Shown one piece after another: positions 39,650 through 50,939 of a stretch of DNA of 64,000 nucleotides. This DNA comes from Epiperipatus broadwayi. Lineage: Eukaryota > Onychophora > Udeonychophora > Euonychophora > Peripatidae. The notes under the pieces were generated by a model. The model was not told where the DNA came from. It saw only the letters and a list, made by a program, of their open reading frames with translations, and searched no databases. Each line of letters starts with the position of its first letter. Position 1 is the stretch's first letter. The stretch lies in assembly GCA_028023455.1 (NCBI GenBank), contig JAQFVV010000324.1:496001-560000 (forward strand). The letters are read 5' to 3'. The position numbers and the translations under genes are program-made.

Positions 39650-40950
39650 AAACGTATCAATCAGTTAATATGATAAAAAGTAATAATGTGTTTCTTATTG
39701 TTTTAAAGAAATTTAAATACTTTTCTGCAGATAAGATTAAGGTTATTCATGATTGGCTATTGTTGTTAAAGGATTCTATGTATTTTGTGTGTAATGATGT
39801 GTTTTATAAAATTAAAGAGAGATGGGTTATTGGTTATGTTATTTCTCCTTTAATGTGCTCTGTCTATAATGATTTTTCTTAAGAGAATAGTGTTATTAAT
39901 TATTTTTCTGTTTCTTTAAAATTATTTATCAGGAATGTTGATGTTTGTTTGTTATACATGAATATAAATTGAAGAAGTTTTTAAATAGATTGAATACTTT
40001 TGAATCTAATATTAAATCTACTAGAGTATATTTGAATTTATTAAGTTAAAATTTTTAGATTTAAGTGTTGATAAAGTTGATAATGTTTTATTTTACCATC
40101 ATTTTAAATTTAAGAAATATAATAAGGCCAGACAGTTATTTACCTTTTACTTATAAGAAACTTTCTTTACTGAAGTTTTGTTATAGGAATAGAAGACTTA
40201 ATAATTTTGAAAATAATAGTTATGTTCAGCTTCTGACTATATTGAGTTAGGATATAATCATGAACTTATTAGGAATATTATATTTTCTAAAAATATCTAT
40301 AAATCTATTAATAATAAAGATTTAATTGTTAGTGAGAATAAAGAATTTATTTCTTTGCCATATAAGACATCAATTAGTAAATTGATTTATAAGAATATTT
40401 TTTATTGGGTGGTATGAAAGTATCCTAGAAGAAAGACCTGAATTTAAATTCATTATTAAATAGGTGAAAACAGTCAATTGATTGCAAATAGATTCCTTGC
40501 AGTTGTTATAAAATAGATCAGAATAAATTAAGTTTTAAGAAAAGGGTTCAAGTTCATAAGAGTAAAATTAAAAATAGATATCATAACTCAGCTTTGTATA
40601 TTCATGAATTGAATACAGGCCATAAAATATTATTTGACAATGCAGATGCTATCTTTTATGAAAAAAGTGAATTGAAAAGAAGAGTAAAAGAAACTTTGAT
40701 GAAAAAAATTGTTGAATCTGAGGCCATCAATCTCATGAAGACATTCTTTGATATTAAAGGAAGTTATTTTTTGAAGTAAATAATATGAAAGCTATTTTGT
40801 TTTTTCTCTCTCTCTATATATATGTTGTATGTTTAATCAAATTTGACTTGAAAAGATCTATTATTGTTAATAGATAAAACCATGGTTGTGGAAAAATTTT
40901 AGTAAAATTTTGATTTTTGGCTAGTATTGTAATGTTAAATATATTTCTAT
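39650..40950 (+). mobile_element. Penelope-like element B, plus copy
   Basis: The inverted partner of the previous PLE. The RT remnant begins at 39,670 (LIVLKKFKYFSADKIKVIHD, then FYKIKERWVIGYVISPLMCS matching the 'G..MGsplSp' box). The catalytic YVDD box is degraded to NVDV near 39,937. The GIY-YIG remnant spans 40,480-40,780. The shared 3' flank (TTTTGGCTAGTATTGTAATG, about 40,914-40,933) mirrors the left end of the minus copy. Confidence 0.8.
40594..40779 (+). pseudogene. PLE B GIY-YIG domain C-terminal part, plus copy
   Basis: MYIHELNTGHKILFDNADAI then FYEKSELKRRVKETLMKKI: the His-containing segment (H-E-L-N-T-G-H-K) and the E-x2-x-K-R-R-V-K-E helix typical of the end of PLE GIY-YIG domains. 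The upstream half (CSCYKIDQNKLSFKKRVQVH) lies in another frame across a break near 40,560. Confidence 0.75.
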
Positions 40951-41999
40951 TTTAAATACAAAATATATTTTTTGAATATATATATTTTAAAATATTATGT
41001 TCATTTTAAAGTTTATTTTAGTTTAGTGTCTGAAGCAGTCGCCTCACCTAAGTGACCAGTTCTATGAAAAATATCACTAAGATTACCAATTACTTAATGA
41101 TGAAAATTTGAGAAATTTTTTATTCTCATATCCACAGGTTAGTTAAGTATAACTAAATAATTATCTAAATTGGCCATTGGCTGACTAGCTAAAAAAATTC
41201 TATGCCTAATTGTAACTTGGAAAAACATTTACATAGCTAGAATACAACTTCAGATCATGGACAAAGGCAGATATTCTATCCCTACACTATGATACATTTA
41301 CAAAATATACATCTCTGCATATATTACAATTTATATATTGTTGATTCACCAGACAGTAAAATTTTATAATATATGAACTTTTTTTTTGTAAAAAAAAAAT
41401 TAATAATAATCTTCAATCTTATCAATAACATATTAAAAATTAATTTATTATAGTTAAGCAGAATCACAGTCTTATCTAGAACTATTTAAAATTAATTTTT
41501 TTATGATTATAGCAACATTACTATAGCATTATAAATATTTTAAAAAGTAATGTAAATACAATATTAAATGATATATAGTTTTTAATTTTAAAAAGAAATA
41601 TATTACATTCATTAGTTTTAATGAAAACAAAACAATCAGGTGTAGAAATATTAAGCTAACCTCGTAAATGTTGATATAAAATAAGTTGTTTCATTGCTTT
41701 ATAATATATCTTTGAATATCAAAGTTCATGAAAATTTATGGTGAAGTTTTAAATTTGAAATGATAAAATAAACTGTGTAGAGAAACTATTGCAATATAAT
41801 AAGAGATTATTACCAGCATTGTGCCAAACTTATAGACATAGCCTATATTACTTTGATTAGTACATCATATTTAGACAAAGTGAATCAATATGTATACAAT
41901 AGCTTTTGAATGCTAAATACAATATTAAGGGTTAGATACCCAATTAAAAATGGTAACCTCATTCATTCACACATAGCCATTTGTATATGTAAATGTATG
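40951..41999. other. Mostly featureless; possible SINE relic
   Basis: On the minus strand, around 41,290-41,225, a tRNA-like order appears: GTGTAGGGATAGAATATCTG (box A-like) then TCTGAAGTTGTATTCTAGC (box B-like, degraded). The remainder is AT-rich. Confidence 0.35.
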
Positions 42000-42960
42000 A
42001 TACTTTTTTCATCTCTCTCCAATTTTTCCTATCTCTTGCAAAAAAAATTTGGACCAATTGCAGTTTAGCCAATAGTATTTCCCATATTTATAAGATATTT
42101 TGCATTATTTGTATCTTGTATAATGCCAACAAATAGATTTTTTAGTTTCCACTCATCATTCATTCTACAAATATGAAACAATTATAATTTTTTGTATGTT
42201 CTTCAACCCCTTTTACCAATTCATTTTTTTATATAATTTTTCAATGAAAATGTTTGTACTTTATCCAATTTCCAATAACTTTTTTGATGCATGTTCTTTT
42301 TAATCCAGTATGTTTGTCATTAAATGTTTAAATGTTATCCTTATTTCGCAACTCCATAATGACTTAGAAAATTGTCTAAATTGCTTTATAGTCTGATGTC
42401 TTTACTTTTATAAATCTTCCATGGTTTATATTTTTGTTCTACTATTTTTGATTTTATTAACTTTTAGTAATCAAGAACACTAGTGATATTATTGCAAAGA
42501 TGAATTAAATATTCTACATATTATTTCTAAAATATATAAAACTTTATTTATTGTCTAGTACTATTTCAATAACATTGATTTTTATCTTCATTTCTCTTTC
42601 TCAAGCACATTGTTGTTATTTATTTATTTTTGCAATGTTTATATAAAAATTGTTTTTCTTGTTTTTTGATTTTATATCTTTCTTTGATATGAGTTTTAAT
42701 ATTTCTTCATTTTCTTGAATGATTATCATAACATTTGCATATTTTAAATTATTTAGTATCATTCCATACAGTGCTACATATATTTATATAATGTTTGATC
42801 ATAACCATTATTTTTTCCAAAAATGTGATGAATATGCTTCATGAGATTGGAATGATTTGCATTGTAAAATCATTTTCCAATTTCTCTACATGTTTTCACA
42901 TCTTTTTTTTAAACCATGGGTTATATTCTTTTAAAAAATGTTTGATGATGACTTTTTATT
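42000..42960 (-). pseudogene. Possible LINE relic
   Basis: The plus strand is pyrimidine-biased, and the minus strand near 42,060-42,000 yields ARDRKNWREM in one frame, like the 'A.DR..W..l' end of many RT-bearing LINE proteins. The rest of the frame is too eroded to assign. Confidence 0.25.
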
Positions 42961-44260
42961 AAGGTATTTATAACTGCAGATCACTTTCAAATGAAGAAAG
43001 ATTGCATGAATTGGGAGAGGAACCATCTAATATTAAATAAGACATTGTTAGACTTTGTGAAGTTTTAAAAAAAGGTTAAGAGATAATTGCTTTAAAAAAT
43101 AGTCATCTATTTTACTATAAAAGTACAAATATTAGAAGCATATGTGTATTTGGATTTATTATAAATAAATAATGAAAGAACAATCTAGTGGAGATAGATA
43201 GTATATTGAATAACATGGCAATATTGGTCATTCAACTTACTGTAAGATACCAAATGCACATAACTCAAGACTATGTCCCAATATGCTCTCATTCTGATGA
43301 AGAAGTAGAGGATTTGTATATGGATATACAAAAGATTTTTTATTATATAAAACATTTAAAAATTTTCATAGAAGACTTTAATGCTAAAATTAAAAAATAA
43401 TTGAAAGATGAAAATGCTAAGGATAGATTATGGTGATTAAATGAGAGATGACATATACTGATAAAGTTTACAGAAAAATATATATATTACAAATTCTTTC
43501 TTTGAGGAAAATGCTAAACGGAAATGAACATAGAAGCATCCAAAAATGTCAACAGAATTGGATGATATTTTGACTAACAGAAATTATATGTTATGATTGT
43601 AATGTTTTTTTATGAATTCAACACAGGAAGTATTCAACAATAACTGAAATGAATGTGAAAATGTAAGATATGTGTTAATGCAAAACTAGAGAGACAAATA
43701 TTATTTAAAAAAATCATAATAAAATTGATATTTTGAAACCTTCAGAAATATTTCAATATATATAAATTAGAATTTGCAAATCATTTTAAAATAGTAATAG
43801 ATTTTGAAGAGAGTTCAGATTTGAATGAAATCAATAGAAAGATAATTGACATACTTTAAAAAACTGCAACAGAGATAGCTGGTACAAAAAGTAGCAGTTG
43901 ACCAGTAAAATTTCTATTGAGATAAGACAATGTATGAAGAAAAAAATATATAAAAATATATAAAAGTGACTCATTAAGAAGAACTGAATATTTACAGTTT
44001 TATAAAATAGTATGACAAGAAAGTTACAATGTAAAAAAATATACCATAATTATAATTTAGCAAGAAAAGCTATTGAAAAGAATAAAAGTTTCAAAACTGT
44101 AAAACAACATTTTGGAATTGGTAGAAAAAATTATTTCTGCAATAAAAAGGTGGAACTATGACAAAAAAAAATGAACTGGCATAATAATGTGTGTGGAAGA
44201 ATTCTGTAATGAATTATATGACAATAAATAACAAGAAAATAAAGCACTATGTTTATGTGT
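42961..44260 (+). pseudogene. RTE-like LINE: APE endonuclease part
   Basis: From 42,966 the plus strand reads TYNCRSLSNEERLHELGEEP, then IVRLCEV, then FGFIINK. The open frame at 43,188-43,400 follows (MAILVIQLTVRYQMHITQDY, SHSDEEVEDLYMDIQKIF, IEDFNAKIKK). The order (TYN, E, QxYxP-like, DFNAK) is that of an APE-type endonuclease, which nicks the target in RTE elements. Catalytic Asn is kept, while GDFN is EDFN. Many stops follow to 44,260. The RT half of what looks like the same type of element resumes at 50.94 kb. Confidence 0.8.
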
Positions 44261-44460
44261 AAGTTAAAATAAATACACCTATATAGCTATAATTGTGTTA
44301 ATATATATGTGCTTATATTGAAATACATACACATTTAAATTGTATTTTTATATTGAACTATTTCCATCATCTAATATGAGTATTGAATGTCTTTAGAAAA
44401 ATTTAACTTTTATTTAAATATTGCAAATACATTTAACTGTTAGTAATAGCACAACAAACA

Positions 44461-44640
44461 GGTTAGTATGCGCCCAATGTTTTGAGAGGTATTATTCTCC
44501 CCTCTTCTTCAGGTGTTGTTAGCTTGACCAGTGACAGTACTAGCATGAGATTTGAACCTTGAGTAGTGAAATTTTAATGTAATGCTCTAAACAACTGATC
44601 CATCCTGCCAAAGGCAACATTCAGTAGAAATGCCACATAT
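44461..44640 (-). promoter_or_regulatory. tRNA-like plus hammerhead-like terminal region of PLE A
   Basis: Minus strand: a D-arm-like CAGTTGTTTAGAGCATTA, a box B-like GGTTCAAATCTC, then CTGAAGA (44,512-44,506), a hairpin AGAGG...CCTCT, and AAAAC. This follows hammerhead order (CTGANGA, stem II, GAAA with G changed). Published work describes hammerhead motifs in Penelope terminal repeats, so this fits. No clear cleavage triplet is seen. Confidence 0.45.
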
Positions 44641-44677
44641 TTATCTATGAGTTTCCTCCTGATTTCCCCACTTTTTC

Positions 44678-45010
44678 CTAAGACCAAAGTTGATTAGTGG
44701 TTTCCATACATTTATGTATAGTCATACAAGGTTGGCTTATGGGATTTTTTGCCAATGTCATGTGAGCAGCTTCTTTAAATTTTCTTCTTTGTACCTTTTC
44801 TTCTCTATCCAATATTTTTGTATTTTCCCAATTGAACATATGTTCATTGGCACATACATGGTCTGCTACCTTAAACACATCTGTTTTTTTATCTTCTAAT
44901 CATCAATTTCTGTTCTTGCAAGCACTTTTCAATGGGATGACTGGTCTCACCAATATATGTTCTTCCACATTCATATGGTATTTTGTAGATGCAGTTTTTT
45001 TGTTTCAGCA
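44678..45010 (-). pseudogene. PLE A GIY-YIG endonuclease part
   Basis: Upstream part in one frame: CIYKIPYECGRTYIGETSHP (both the Y-K-I-P and Y-I-G-E-T boxes are intact), then a frame with ADHVCANEHMFNWENTKILD (A-x-H-V...H-x-F-x-W-E-N, the conserved His region) to 44,678. The plus-strand frames here are shadows. Confidence 0.85.
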
Positions 45011-45237
45011 TTTCAAGTTTAGGCTTAGAAGACAAATAAAGGGAAATCTGCAATCAGTATAACAATAGAACAGCTTTCCAGAGCCATACTACACTATTAG
45101 GAATTCTAACATCTACAAAGCCTAAGCTTGAAATGCTGAAACAAAAACCAGCTTTCCAGAGCCATACTACATTATGAATTTTTGAAATGTATTTGTACAC
45201 TACAGTACCAATAATTGTCTTTTTTATAGTTTTTTGG

Positions 45238-45480
45238 TTATCTATTTAACATTTTCTTAATAACAGCTGATGTATAATCATCTTTCTTTTCCAAATCACT
45301 GGTTTCTGAATAAACTTCTTTTGCTCTGTTTGATAGTGATAGTATAACTCCATGTTTTGTGTTTCTGTTGTGATTGGATGTATAAGCTAGGTATTTTCCT
45401 GCATGTGTAGGTTTTAGAAAAACTGTAGTTTTGATTTTGCCACAAGGGAGTCTTGTCACAAGAACATCTAAAATTGCCAA
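45238..45480 (-). pseudogene. PLE A reverse transcriptase C-terminal part
   Basis: 80 open codons: LDVLVTRLPCGKIKTTVFLK, then PTHAGKYLAYTSNHNRNTKH, GVILSLSNRAKEV. This is the highly typical PLE stretch (FLDVLV...TTVYRKPTHTgRYL...SNHP...K.gvi.sL..RA). Directly upstream in a shifted frame lies WLQYVDDTFVV. Only a frameshift and a stop separate these, so the decay is moderate. Confidence 0.9.
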
Positions 45481-45800
45481 TTTTTTGTTCTTGTTCTGAT
45501 TCTATTGTAAATTTAATTGAAGGAGATATGTTGTTGATGTAATTCCAGAAAGTTTGTAGAACTGCTTCACCATATGGTCATACAACAAATGTATCATCCA
45601 CATATTGAAGCCAAACTTTTGGAGGACATGGAGTAGCTTTTATGGCCAAGGTTTCAAGTTCTACCATGTAAATATTGCTATCAGGGGAGACAATGGTGAT
45701 CTCATAGCAATTCCATGATTTTGGTGGAAGAATTCTGTGTTATATTGAAAGTAGGTTGTCTTTATACGGAATTTTAATAGTTCCATTATACTATCAATAG

Positions 45801-46149
45801 GAAAAGCTGTTTTAAAAATAAATATAATGTAATACAAAATAAAATTAAAACTTCTCGAATCAGCAGATGCTTAATTAATAAATAACAATTGAAAAGTAGA
45901 TGAATTTACTTAATGTGGATGCATCTAGATAACAAATAATAATAGATAATGTCAGCAGGATTTAAGTGGCTCAACCAATTAGAACAGGAGTTCTAATAAT
46001 TAATTAATAGTGAAGAATTAATTTACAAAAGGTCCAAAGAACATTTGCTTGGGGAAGCTACAAGCATGTAAATGTACTTGCAACAACAATGATGCTGGAC
46101 AATCATTATGTGTTGCCCTTGATAGCTAATATTGCAAAGAGACTTGCCT
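45801..46149. other. No recognised feature
   Basis: AT-rich DNA between PLE A and the Gypsy LTR remnants. Confidence 0.4.
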
Positions 46150-46236
46150 CTGAATACAACTAAGCAAGTCTCTACTAAGATAAAACAGGTATATATGCTT
46201 TGTATAAATTGTTAATATGTATATAATGACTAAATA

Positions 46237-46610
46237 ATAATAAATATGGCTGAAATAATGTTTAATAATTTGCTAAGATTTTTTGCCATGAAAGTAATCA
46301 TAAAAAACTTAAAATTAAAGAGGTTTGGCATATAATTAATTCTATACATACAATAAACATATAAGCCAATAGTGTTCCCCTCCAAAAACATTGGATGTTC
46401 AATTTGGAGCATAGGTGGTGGATAATACACCACCTATTATACATGCAATTATGCAATTCTCCTGACACCCCTAGTTCAACCTTTTATAATTGGAAACACT
46501 GTCACTCTGCCAATTATCTCTCAGTTATGCTTTGGTTTGGACACTCTGTGTCAAATGTTGGCCTAACAGATCATTAAACCTATTATTTCAGCCATATTTA
46601 TTAATAATGG
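46237..46610. mobile_element. Short TIR element inserted in the left LTR
   Basis: AAATATGGCTGAAATAATG near 46,243 is mirrored by TTATTTCAGCCATATTTATT near 46,586-46,605, giving inverted ends of about 18-20 bp. A hairpin ATAGGTGGTG...CACCACCTAT lies in the middle. About 370 bp without coding sequence is a MITE-like size. The right LTR lacks this block, which supports an insertion. Confidence 0.6.
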
Positions 46611-47199
46611 TTGTATTATTAATCTAGAAAATCATAATCCTAAATTACTGCAGTATTATTATTACTATCAGGTAAATGTTATATAAGCCTATGTATGTTT
46701 GGCAGCATAGGGATTGCTCACCAATAGCAATTGACACAGTCTTAATTCAAACCTGAAGCAAGTTAAAAAGAGATAAACCATCGGAATAATAAGTATTAAA
46801 TGAACTGCTAAAATACAATTATCAATTGGTGAATTTGACATCAGTGATGCCAGTAATTGGCCTCTTTACATACAACACATAGACAAATATCTTTTTGTAA
46901 TAAAGTGTAAGGTGAAAGAATTAGTTGCATAACTGCTGTGTTTTGTAGAAAAAGGAGTAATAGAGACTGTTAATAGGCTCTGTGAACCTGATACTCCTGA
47001 GAATTATCCTTTCAATCAAATAAAAGATCACTTGGTGAATTATTTTAGTCCACTTTCCTTTAGGCACATTGCCAGATTTCATTTCAGAAATCACTATCAT
47101 GGATGAAATGAACGAATTAAAGATTATGATATTACTTTTCATGATCTTGGAAAAAACTGCATAAATTTGGAGTAGAATTGAATACCCAAAAATGTATCC

Positions 47200-47860
47200 C
47201 ATAGGTAAGCAAAATTAAATTTTTAGAGCACATAATTTCCAATAAAGGTACATCTCCTCAAAACCGACAAGCTTTTTTAGATCTTGTAAATTATTTTGAG
47301 AATTTTTTGAAGGGCAAAGCTTAGGTAGCCAGACCCTTACAATTGGGAAAGAATCAAAAATGGAACTGGGAGTCAGCACAAGGGCAAGAATTTTTATGCA
47401 CTAAATCATTACTCACTTTGAATAAATTACTTGTTTATTATAATGGCTATTTGAAAATTATGCTTACAATGGATACATCTGAATTTGGAATTAGTGCCGT
47501 ATTATGACATCCAGCACATACAGGTGAATGATCTATTGTATATGCTTTGCATACCTGGTCTAAACTGAAAAGAATTACAGTCAGATAGACAAGAAAACTC
47601 TCACCATATTGCTTGGAATTCATAAATTTCACTAATACTTATATGGCTGCAAATGTACTATTGTAACTGATCATAACCTTTTAGTGAAATTTTTGGAAAC
47701 AAACAAGTTCCTGATCATCTTAACCCTCACATGTTGAGATGATTAAACATACCCACTGGCTATAATTATACATTAGAATATAAAGTAGAAAAACAAATTG
47801 GACATGCCAACACTCTATCCCATATGCCAAGTGAGACTGACAGTGATGTAAAAGAAATTA
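47200..47860 (+). pseudogene. Gypsy RT end and RNase H remnant
   Basis: Plus-strand fragments: KFLEHIISNKGTSPQNRQAF (RT end, 'KFLGHvIS.eGi.p') near 47,216, then TMDTSEFGISAVL (the RNase H 'tDAS..GigavL' box, with one Asp kept) near 47,464. Further remnants are ENYSQID, which equals 'EknYsqid', near 47,570, and IVTDHNLLVKFLE ('vtTDHkpL') near 47,655. Frames change between them and stops occur, so this is a dead copy. Confidence 0.8.
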
Positions 47861-48196
47861 AAATATAATTATGTAAATGTGCTAAAGTCATGTGTACTTA
47901 AGAATAAAACAGTAGCTGATTGGGCAAAAGAAGATGAGGGTTACCAGCAGATTATAAGCCAAAGTTTTATGCAATTCCCAAATGTTACTTTAAATACAGA
48001 CAAAACAATCACTAAATTATAAAACACTTAAAATATATACATACAGTATTTACCATGAAATATATAACAGGAATTATCACAATGAAACAATCAATTCATC
48101 TCTTCTACTTTATATTAAATGGATAAAATTTTGTTTCAAAATGGAGACTAAAAGTAAAATTTTTTATTTTTTCCAAAGTATAGATTTACTTAACAC

Positions 48197-48585
48197 ATGA
48201 TTACGTAAATAATATTCATTAAGGCTGTAGCCTCAAGCACATGCATATAAAATGCGATAGTAGGGACCTCTACAGGTCTTAAAACCACAATCTTACTTAT
48301 TGGAAGAAAAATCTTCCAATGAGTAAGCTTGTGGTTTTAAGACCTGTAGAGGTCCCTACTATCGCATTTTATACGCATGTGTTTGAGGCTATCTTCCAAT
48401 GAGTAAGCTTGTGGTTTTAAGACCTGTAGAGGTCCCTACTATCGCATTTTATATGCATGTGTTTGAGGCTATCTTCCAATGAGTAATCTTGTGGTTTTAA
48501 GACCTGTAGAGGTCCCTACTATCGCATTTTATATGCATGTGCTTGAGTCTACAGCCTTAATAAATATTATTTACATAATCAATGC
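48197..48585. mobile_element. Foldback element with a triplicated arm
   Basis: The left arm (about 48,197-48,307) is complementary to each of three tandem 80-bp units at 48,311-48,390, 48,391-48,470 and 48,471-48,550. The outer ends mirror each other (AAGGCTGTAG at 48,221-48,230 versus CTACAGCCTT at 48,550-48,559). Units differ by only a few bases, so the amplification is recent. The core contains GGGACCTCTACAGGTCTTAA, shared with the foldback at 53 kb. No coding sequence. Confidence 0.9.
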
Positions 48586-48699
48586 GCGTTTAAATAAATT
48601 TATAATTAACACATGATTGTGCAATAAAGGAATTTCACCAGAAATGTAAACAAGTAGTAAATGTATTTTTTTTCAAAACCAAAAAAAAAAAAGAATTTT

Positions 48700-49170
48700 A
48701 AATTACTACACTTTTATTATTTCTTCAATGTGGTGGACTAATTTTTTTGATGTCCAGTATAATTCATACAAAAATTGTTAGTAAGCAGCAGTTCGTAATT
48801 CAGCAGTTTTTTAGGCTTTCCAAAAGTCCAAATAAATTGTCAATTCCTCTTCCACATTTTGTTTGATAGAGTTGCCACTGTTCTACCATAAATTCTCATG
48901 ATGAAACACTTGTCAGTCTTCCTGTTTCAGAAAAATTCTTCCAGTTGTTTTTTTTTTTTAATTGTGTAAAAGGCTCTCATCAATTTTAACAATTTTGTTA
49001 GAACCTCCAAATTTTACATTTTTTCCTGCTAAACCAAGCTCTGTTTTCCCCCATTCTATGAATGTTAATTTGTGAGCCCAGCTGTAAATAAATCAGATCA
49101 GCATCAAAAATGGAAATTCTGGAATCCTCCAACCATGTTCCCTTATGAAGGTCTATTTTATTATTACATC
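48700..49170 (-). pseudogene. Possible Merlin / ISXO2-like transposase relic
   Basis: Minus-strand reading gives FIYSWAHKLTFIEWGKTELG, then KFGGSNKIVKIDESLLHN, and in another frame FLKQEDKCFIMRIYGRTVA. The GG-x-N-K-I-V-x-I-D-E-S block, followed by W/C...V...R-T-A-x-T-L, is the order seen in ISXO2-like (Merlin) DDE transposases, where the D of IDES is the first catalytic residue. The rest is frameshifted. It lies inside the Gypsy relic, so it would be a nested insertion. A motif-level call only. Confidence 0.4.
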
Positions 49171-49769
49171 TTCAAATATTACAATACAATTACTTGTCCA
49201 AAGTGTGGATCTACTCAACCACATTGATCTCAGTAGCAAGTAAAATGTTCATCATTTTGCATTGTTTTAAAAAAAAAAGCAGTATTAATCAGAAAATTGG
49301 AAAAAATAAATCAGCACTGAAATAAAAACGCTTTAATAAAAATTTATCTGAATGATATCTAGACAATAAATGAAAGTGTAAATTTATAAAGTTATTGAAT
49401 GAGATTGAATAAGATTGCAGGGTTTATTTGACAGGATTGCAACGTTAGACATGAATGTGAAAAAGCAAACCATCTCCCCTACATTGCAGGGCTAATATGC
49501 AAGTATCATAAATTGTTAATATGAATATATCTGTAATTAAAGTGCTTATACTGTTTGTATTATTAATTTATTAAATCATAATCCTAAATTGCTACAGTAT
49601 TATTATTGTTACCAGATAAATTATATATAAGCCTTTGTCTTTTTGGTAGGATAAGGATCGCTCACAGATATAGTTTATAGTATCTCCTATAATTGATACA
49701 TCTTATTAATTGTCTAATATGATAGAATTATAATCAATATTTAATAAAAGCAGGTGAAGAAATCCAAAT

Positions 49770-50860
49770 TTTTTTTTTAGAAAATTACTCCATACCCACC
49801 TAAAATTTTGCTTTGCTAGGTTGATGGTACATTTATTCTATGGCCACATGGTAGAGAACTACTACAACTTTCTGGAATCACTTCAACAATATATTCCCTT
49901 CAATTAAATTCACAATAGAACCAGCACAAGAAAAAAATTGCATTCTTAGATGTTCTTGTGCAATAATCTTTCAGGACAAAATAAAAACTACAATTTCCAG
50001 AAAACCTATATATACAGGAAAATACTTAGCATATACATCCAATCACACCAGAAACATAAAACATGTAGTTATTTTATTACTATGGAACAGATCAAAAGAA
50101 GTTTGTTCAGAAACCAGAAATGTGAAAAAAGGAAAGATCTATATAGAACAAAATTTTTAAAAATGGTTATCTATCAGCTATTATTAAGAAGATCTTAAAT
50201 AGACAACAAAAAAACCATCAAAAGTAAAAGCAATTATTGGTACTGTAGTGTACCCATACATACCAAAATAGCAGACAAATTTTTAAAAAATCTGAAATCA
50301 GTCAATGCTGAAAAGCAAAAACTGCTTCTATAAAATACTATGTAAATGCAAAAGAATGTATATTGATGAGACCAGTTGACCTAATAAAAAGTGATTACAA
50401 GAACACAATGTGATGATTAGAAAAGAGAAATGTGTCTAAGGTAGAAGACAATGTATGTACCAATGAACATATGTTCAATTGGGAAAATACAAAAATATTA
50501 GAGAAGAAAAGGTACAAAGAAGAAAATTTTAAAAAGCTGCTTACATGACATTGATGGAAATCCCCATAAGTCAATCTAATGTGATTATACATAATACATG
50601 GAAACCTTAATCAATTTTACTTTTAGGAAAAAATAGAGAAATCTGAAGGAACTTCATACTTAAGTATATGAAATTTCTACTGACTGTTGCCTTTGTCAGG
50701 ATGCCTCAATTGGTTAGAGCATTTCCTTAAAATTTATTATTCAAGAATCTAAAGGTCCAGATTTAATTTACATGCTAGTACTGTTAGTGGTCAGGCCAAC
50801 AACATCTGAAAAAGAGAGGAAAATATTACCTCTTGAAACATTATGCATATACTAACAGTT
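49770..50860 (+). mobile_element. Penelope-like element A, plus copy
   Basis: The inverted partner of 44,461-45,800. An RT remnant near 49,820-49,930 (LMVHLFYGHMVENYYNFLES) shows motif C eroded. The 'FLDVLV' region near 49,930-49,970 is followed by the frame at 49,950-50,198 (shifted), a GIY-YIG remnant around 50,290-50,560 and the tRNA-like/hammerhead-like end at 50,680-50,840. The arms differ by many substitutions, so the inverted pair is not recent. Confidence 0.8.
50680..50850 (+). promoter_or_regulatory. tRNA-like plus hammerhead-like end of PLE A, plus copy
   Basis: CTCAATTGGTTAGAGCATTT resembles a tRNA D-arm/box A. AGGTCCAGATTTAA is a decayed box B. Then come CTGAAAA (50,806-50,812), hairpin AGAGAGG...CCTCTT and GAAAC (50,834-50,838). 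Same order as on the minus copy. Confidence 0.4.
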
Positions 50861-50939
50861 CAATGTATTTAGAATAGTTACATTTTTTTAAAGACATTCA
50901 ATACTTATATTAGATAATAGAAATATTCCAATTCATAAA

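Larger units (their letters stand above)
44461..45800 (-). mobile_element. Penelope-like element A, minus copy
   Basis: Minus strand, right to left: RT palm (45,780-45,480) with an intact YVDD catalytic box (DNA 45,593-45,604), RT end (45,480-45,238), GIY-YIG nuclease (45,010-44,690), then a tRNA-like and hammerhead-like 3' end (44,640-44,460). The order RT then GIY-YIG defines Penelope elements. Stops and shifts break the ORF; about 190 bp around 45,060-45,240 does not read as coding. The partner copy is inverted at 49.77-50.86 kb. Confidence 0.85.
46150..49680 (+). mobile_element. Ty3/Gypsy LTR retrotransposon relic
   Basis: Two LTR-like direct repeats: 46,611-46,725 and 49,558-49,672 share AAATCATAATCCTAAATT, GTATTATTATT, ATATAAGCCT and the GGATTGCTCAC/GGATCGCTCAC end. 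Between them, plus-strand peptides match Gypsy RT/RNase H. Most of gag, protease and integrase is gone, replaced by the nested insertions at 48.2 and 48.7-49.2 kb. Heavily stopped, so inactive. Confidence 0.75.

Noticed and set aside
44690-45062. Plus-strand open frames (44,690-44,899 and 44,832-45,062)
   Set aside because: Antisense shadows of the PLE A GIY-YIG domain, which reads convincingly on the minus strand.
48250-48560. CRISPR array (three similar units)
   Set aside because: Units are directly adjacent 80-mers without spacers, in a eukaryotic context, and are arms of a foldback element.
49195-49215. CPKCG zinc-ribbon-like peptide on the plus strand
   Set aside because: It lies antisense to the transposase-like relic and has no partner cysteines or open frame.
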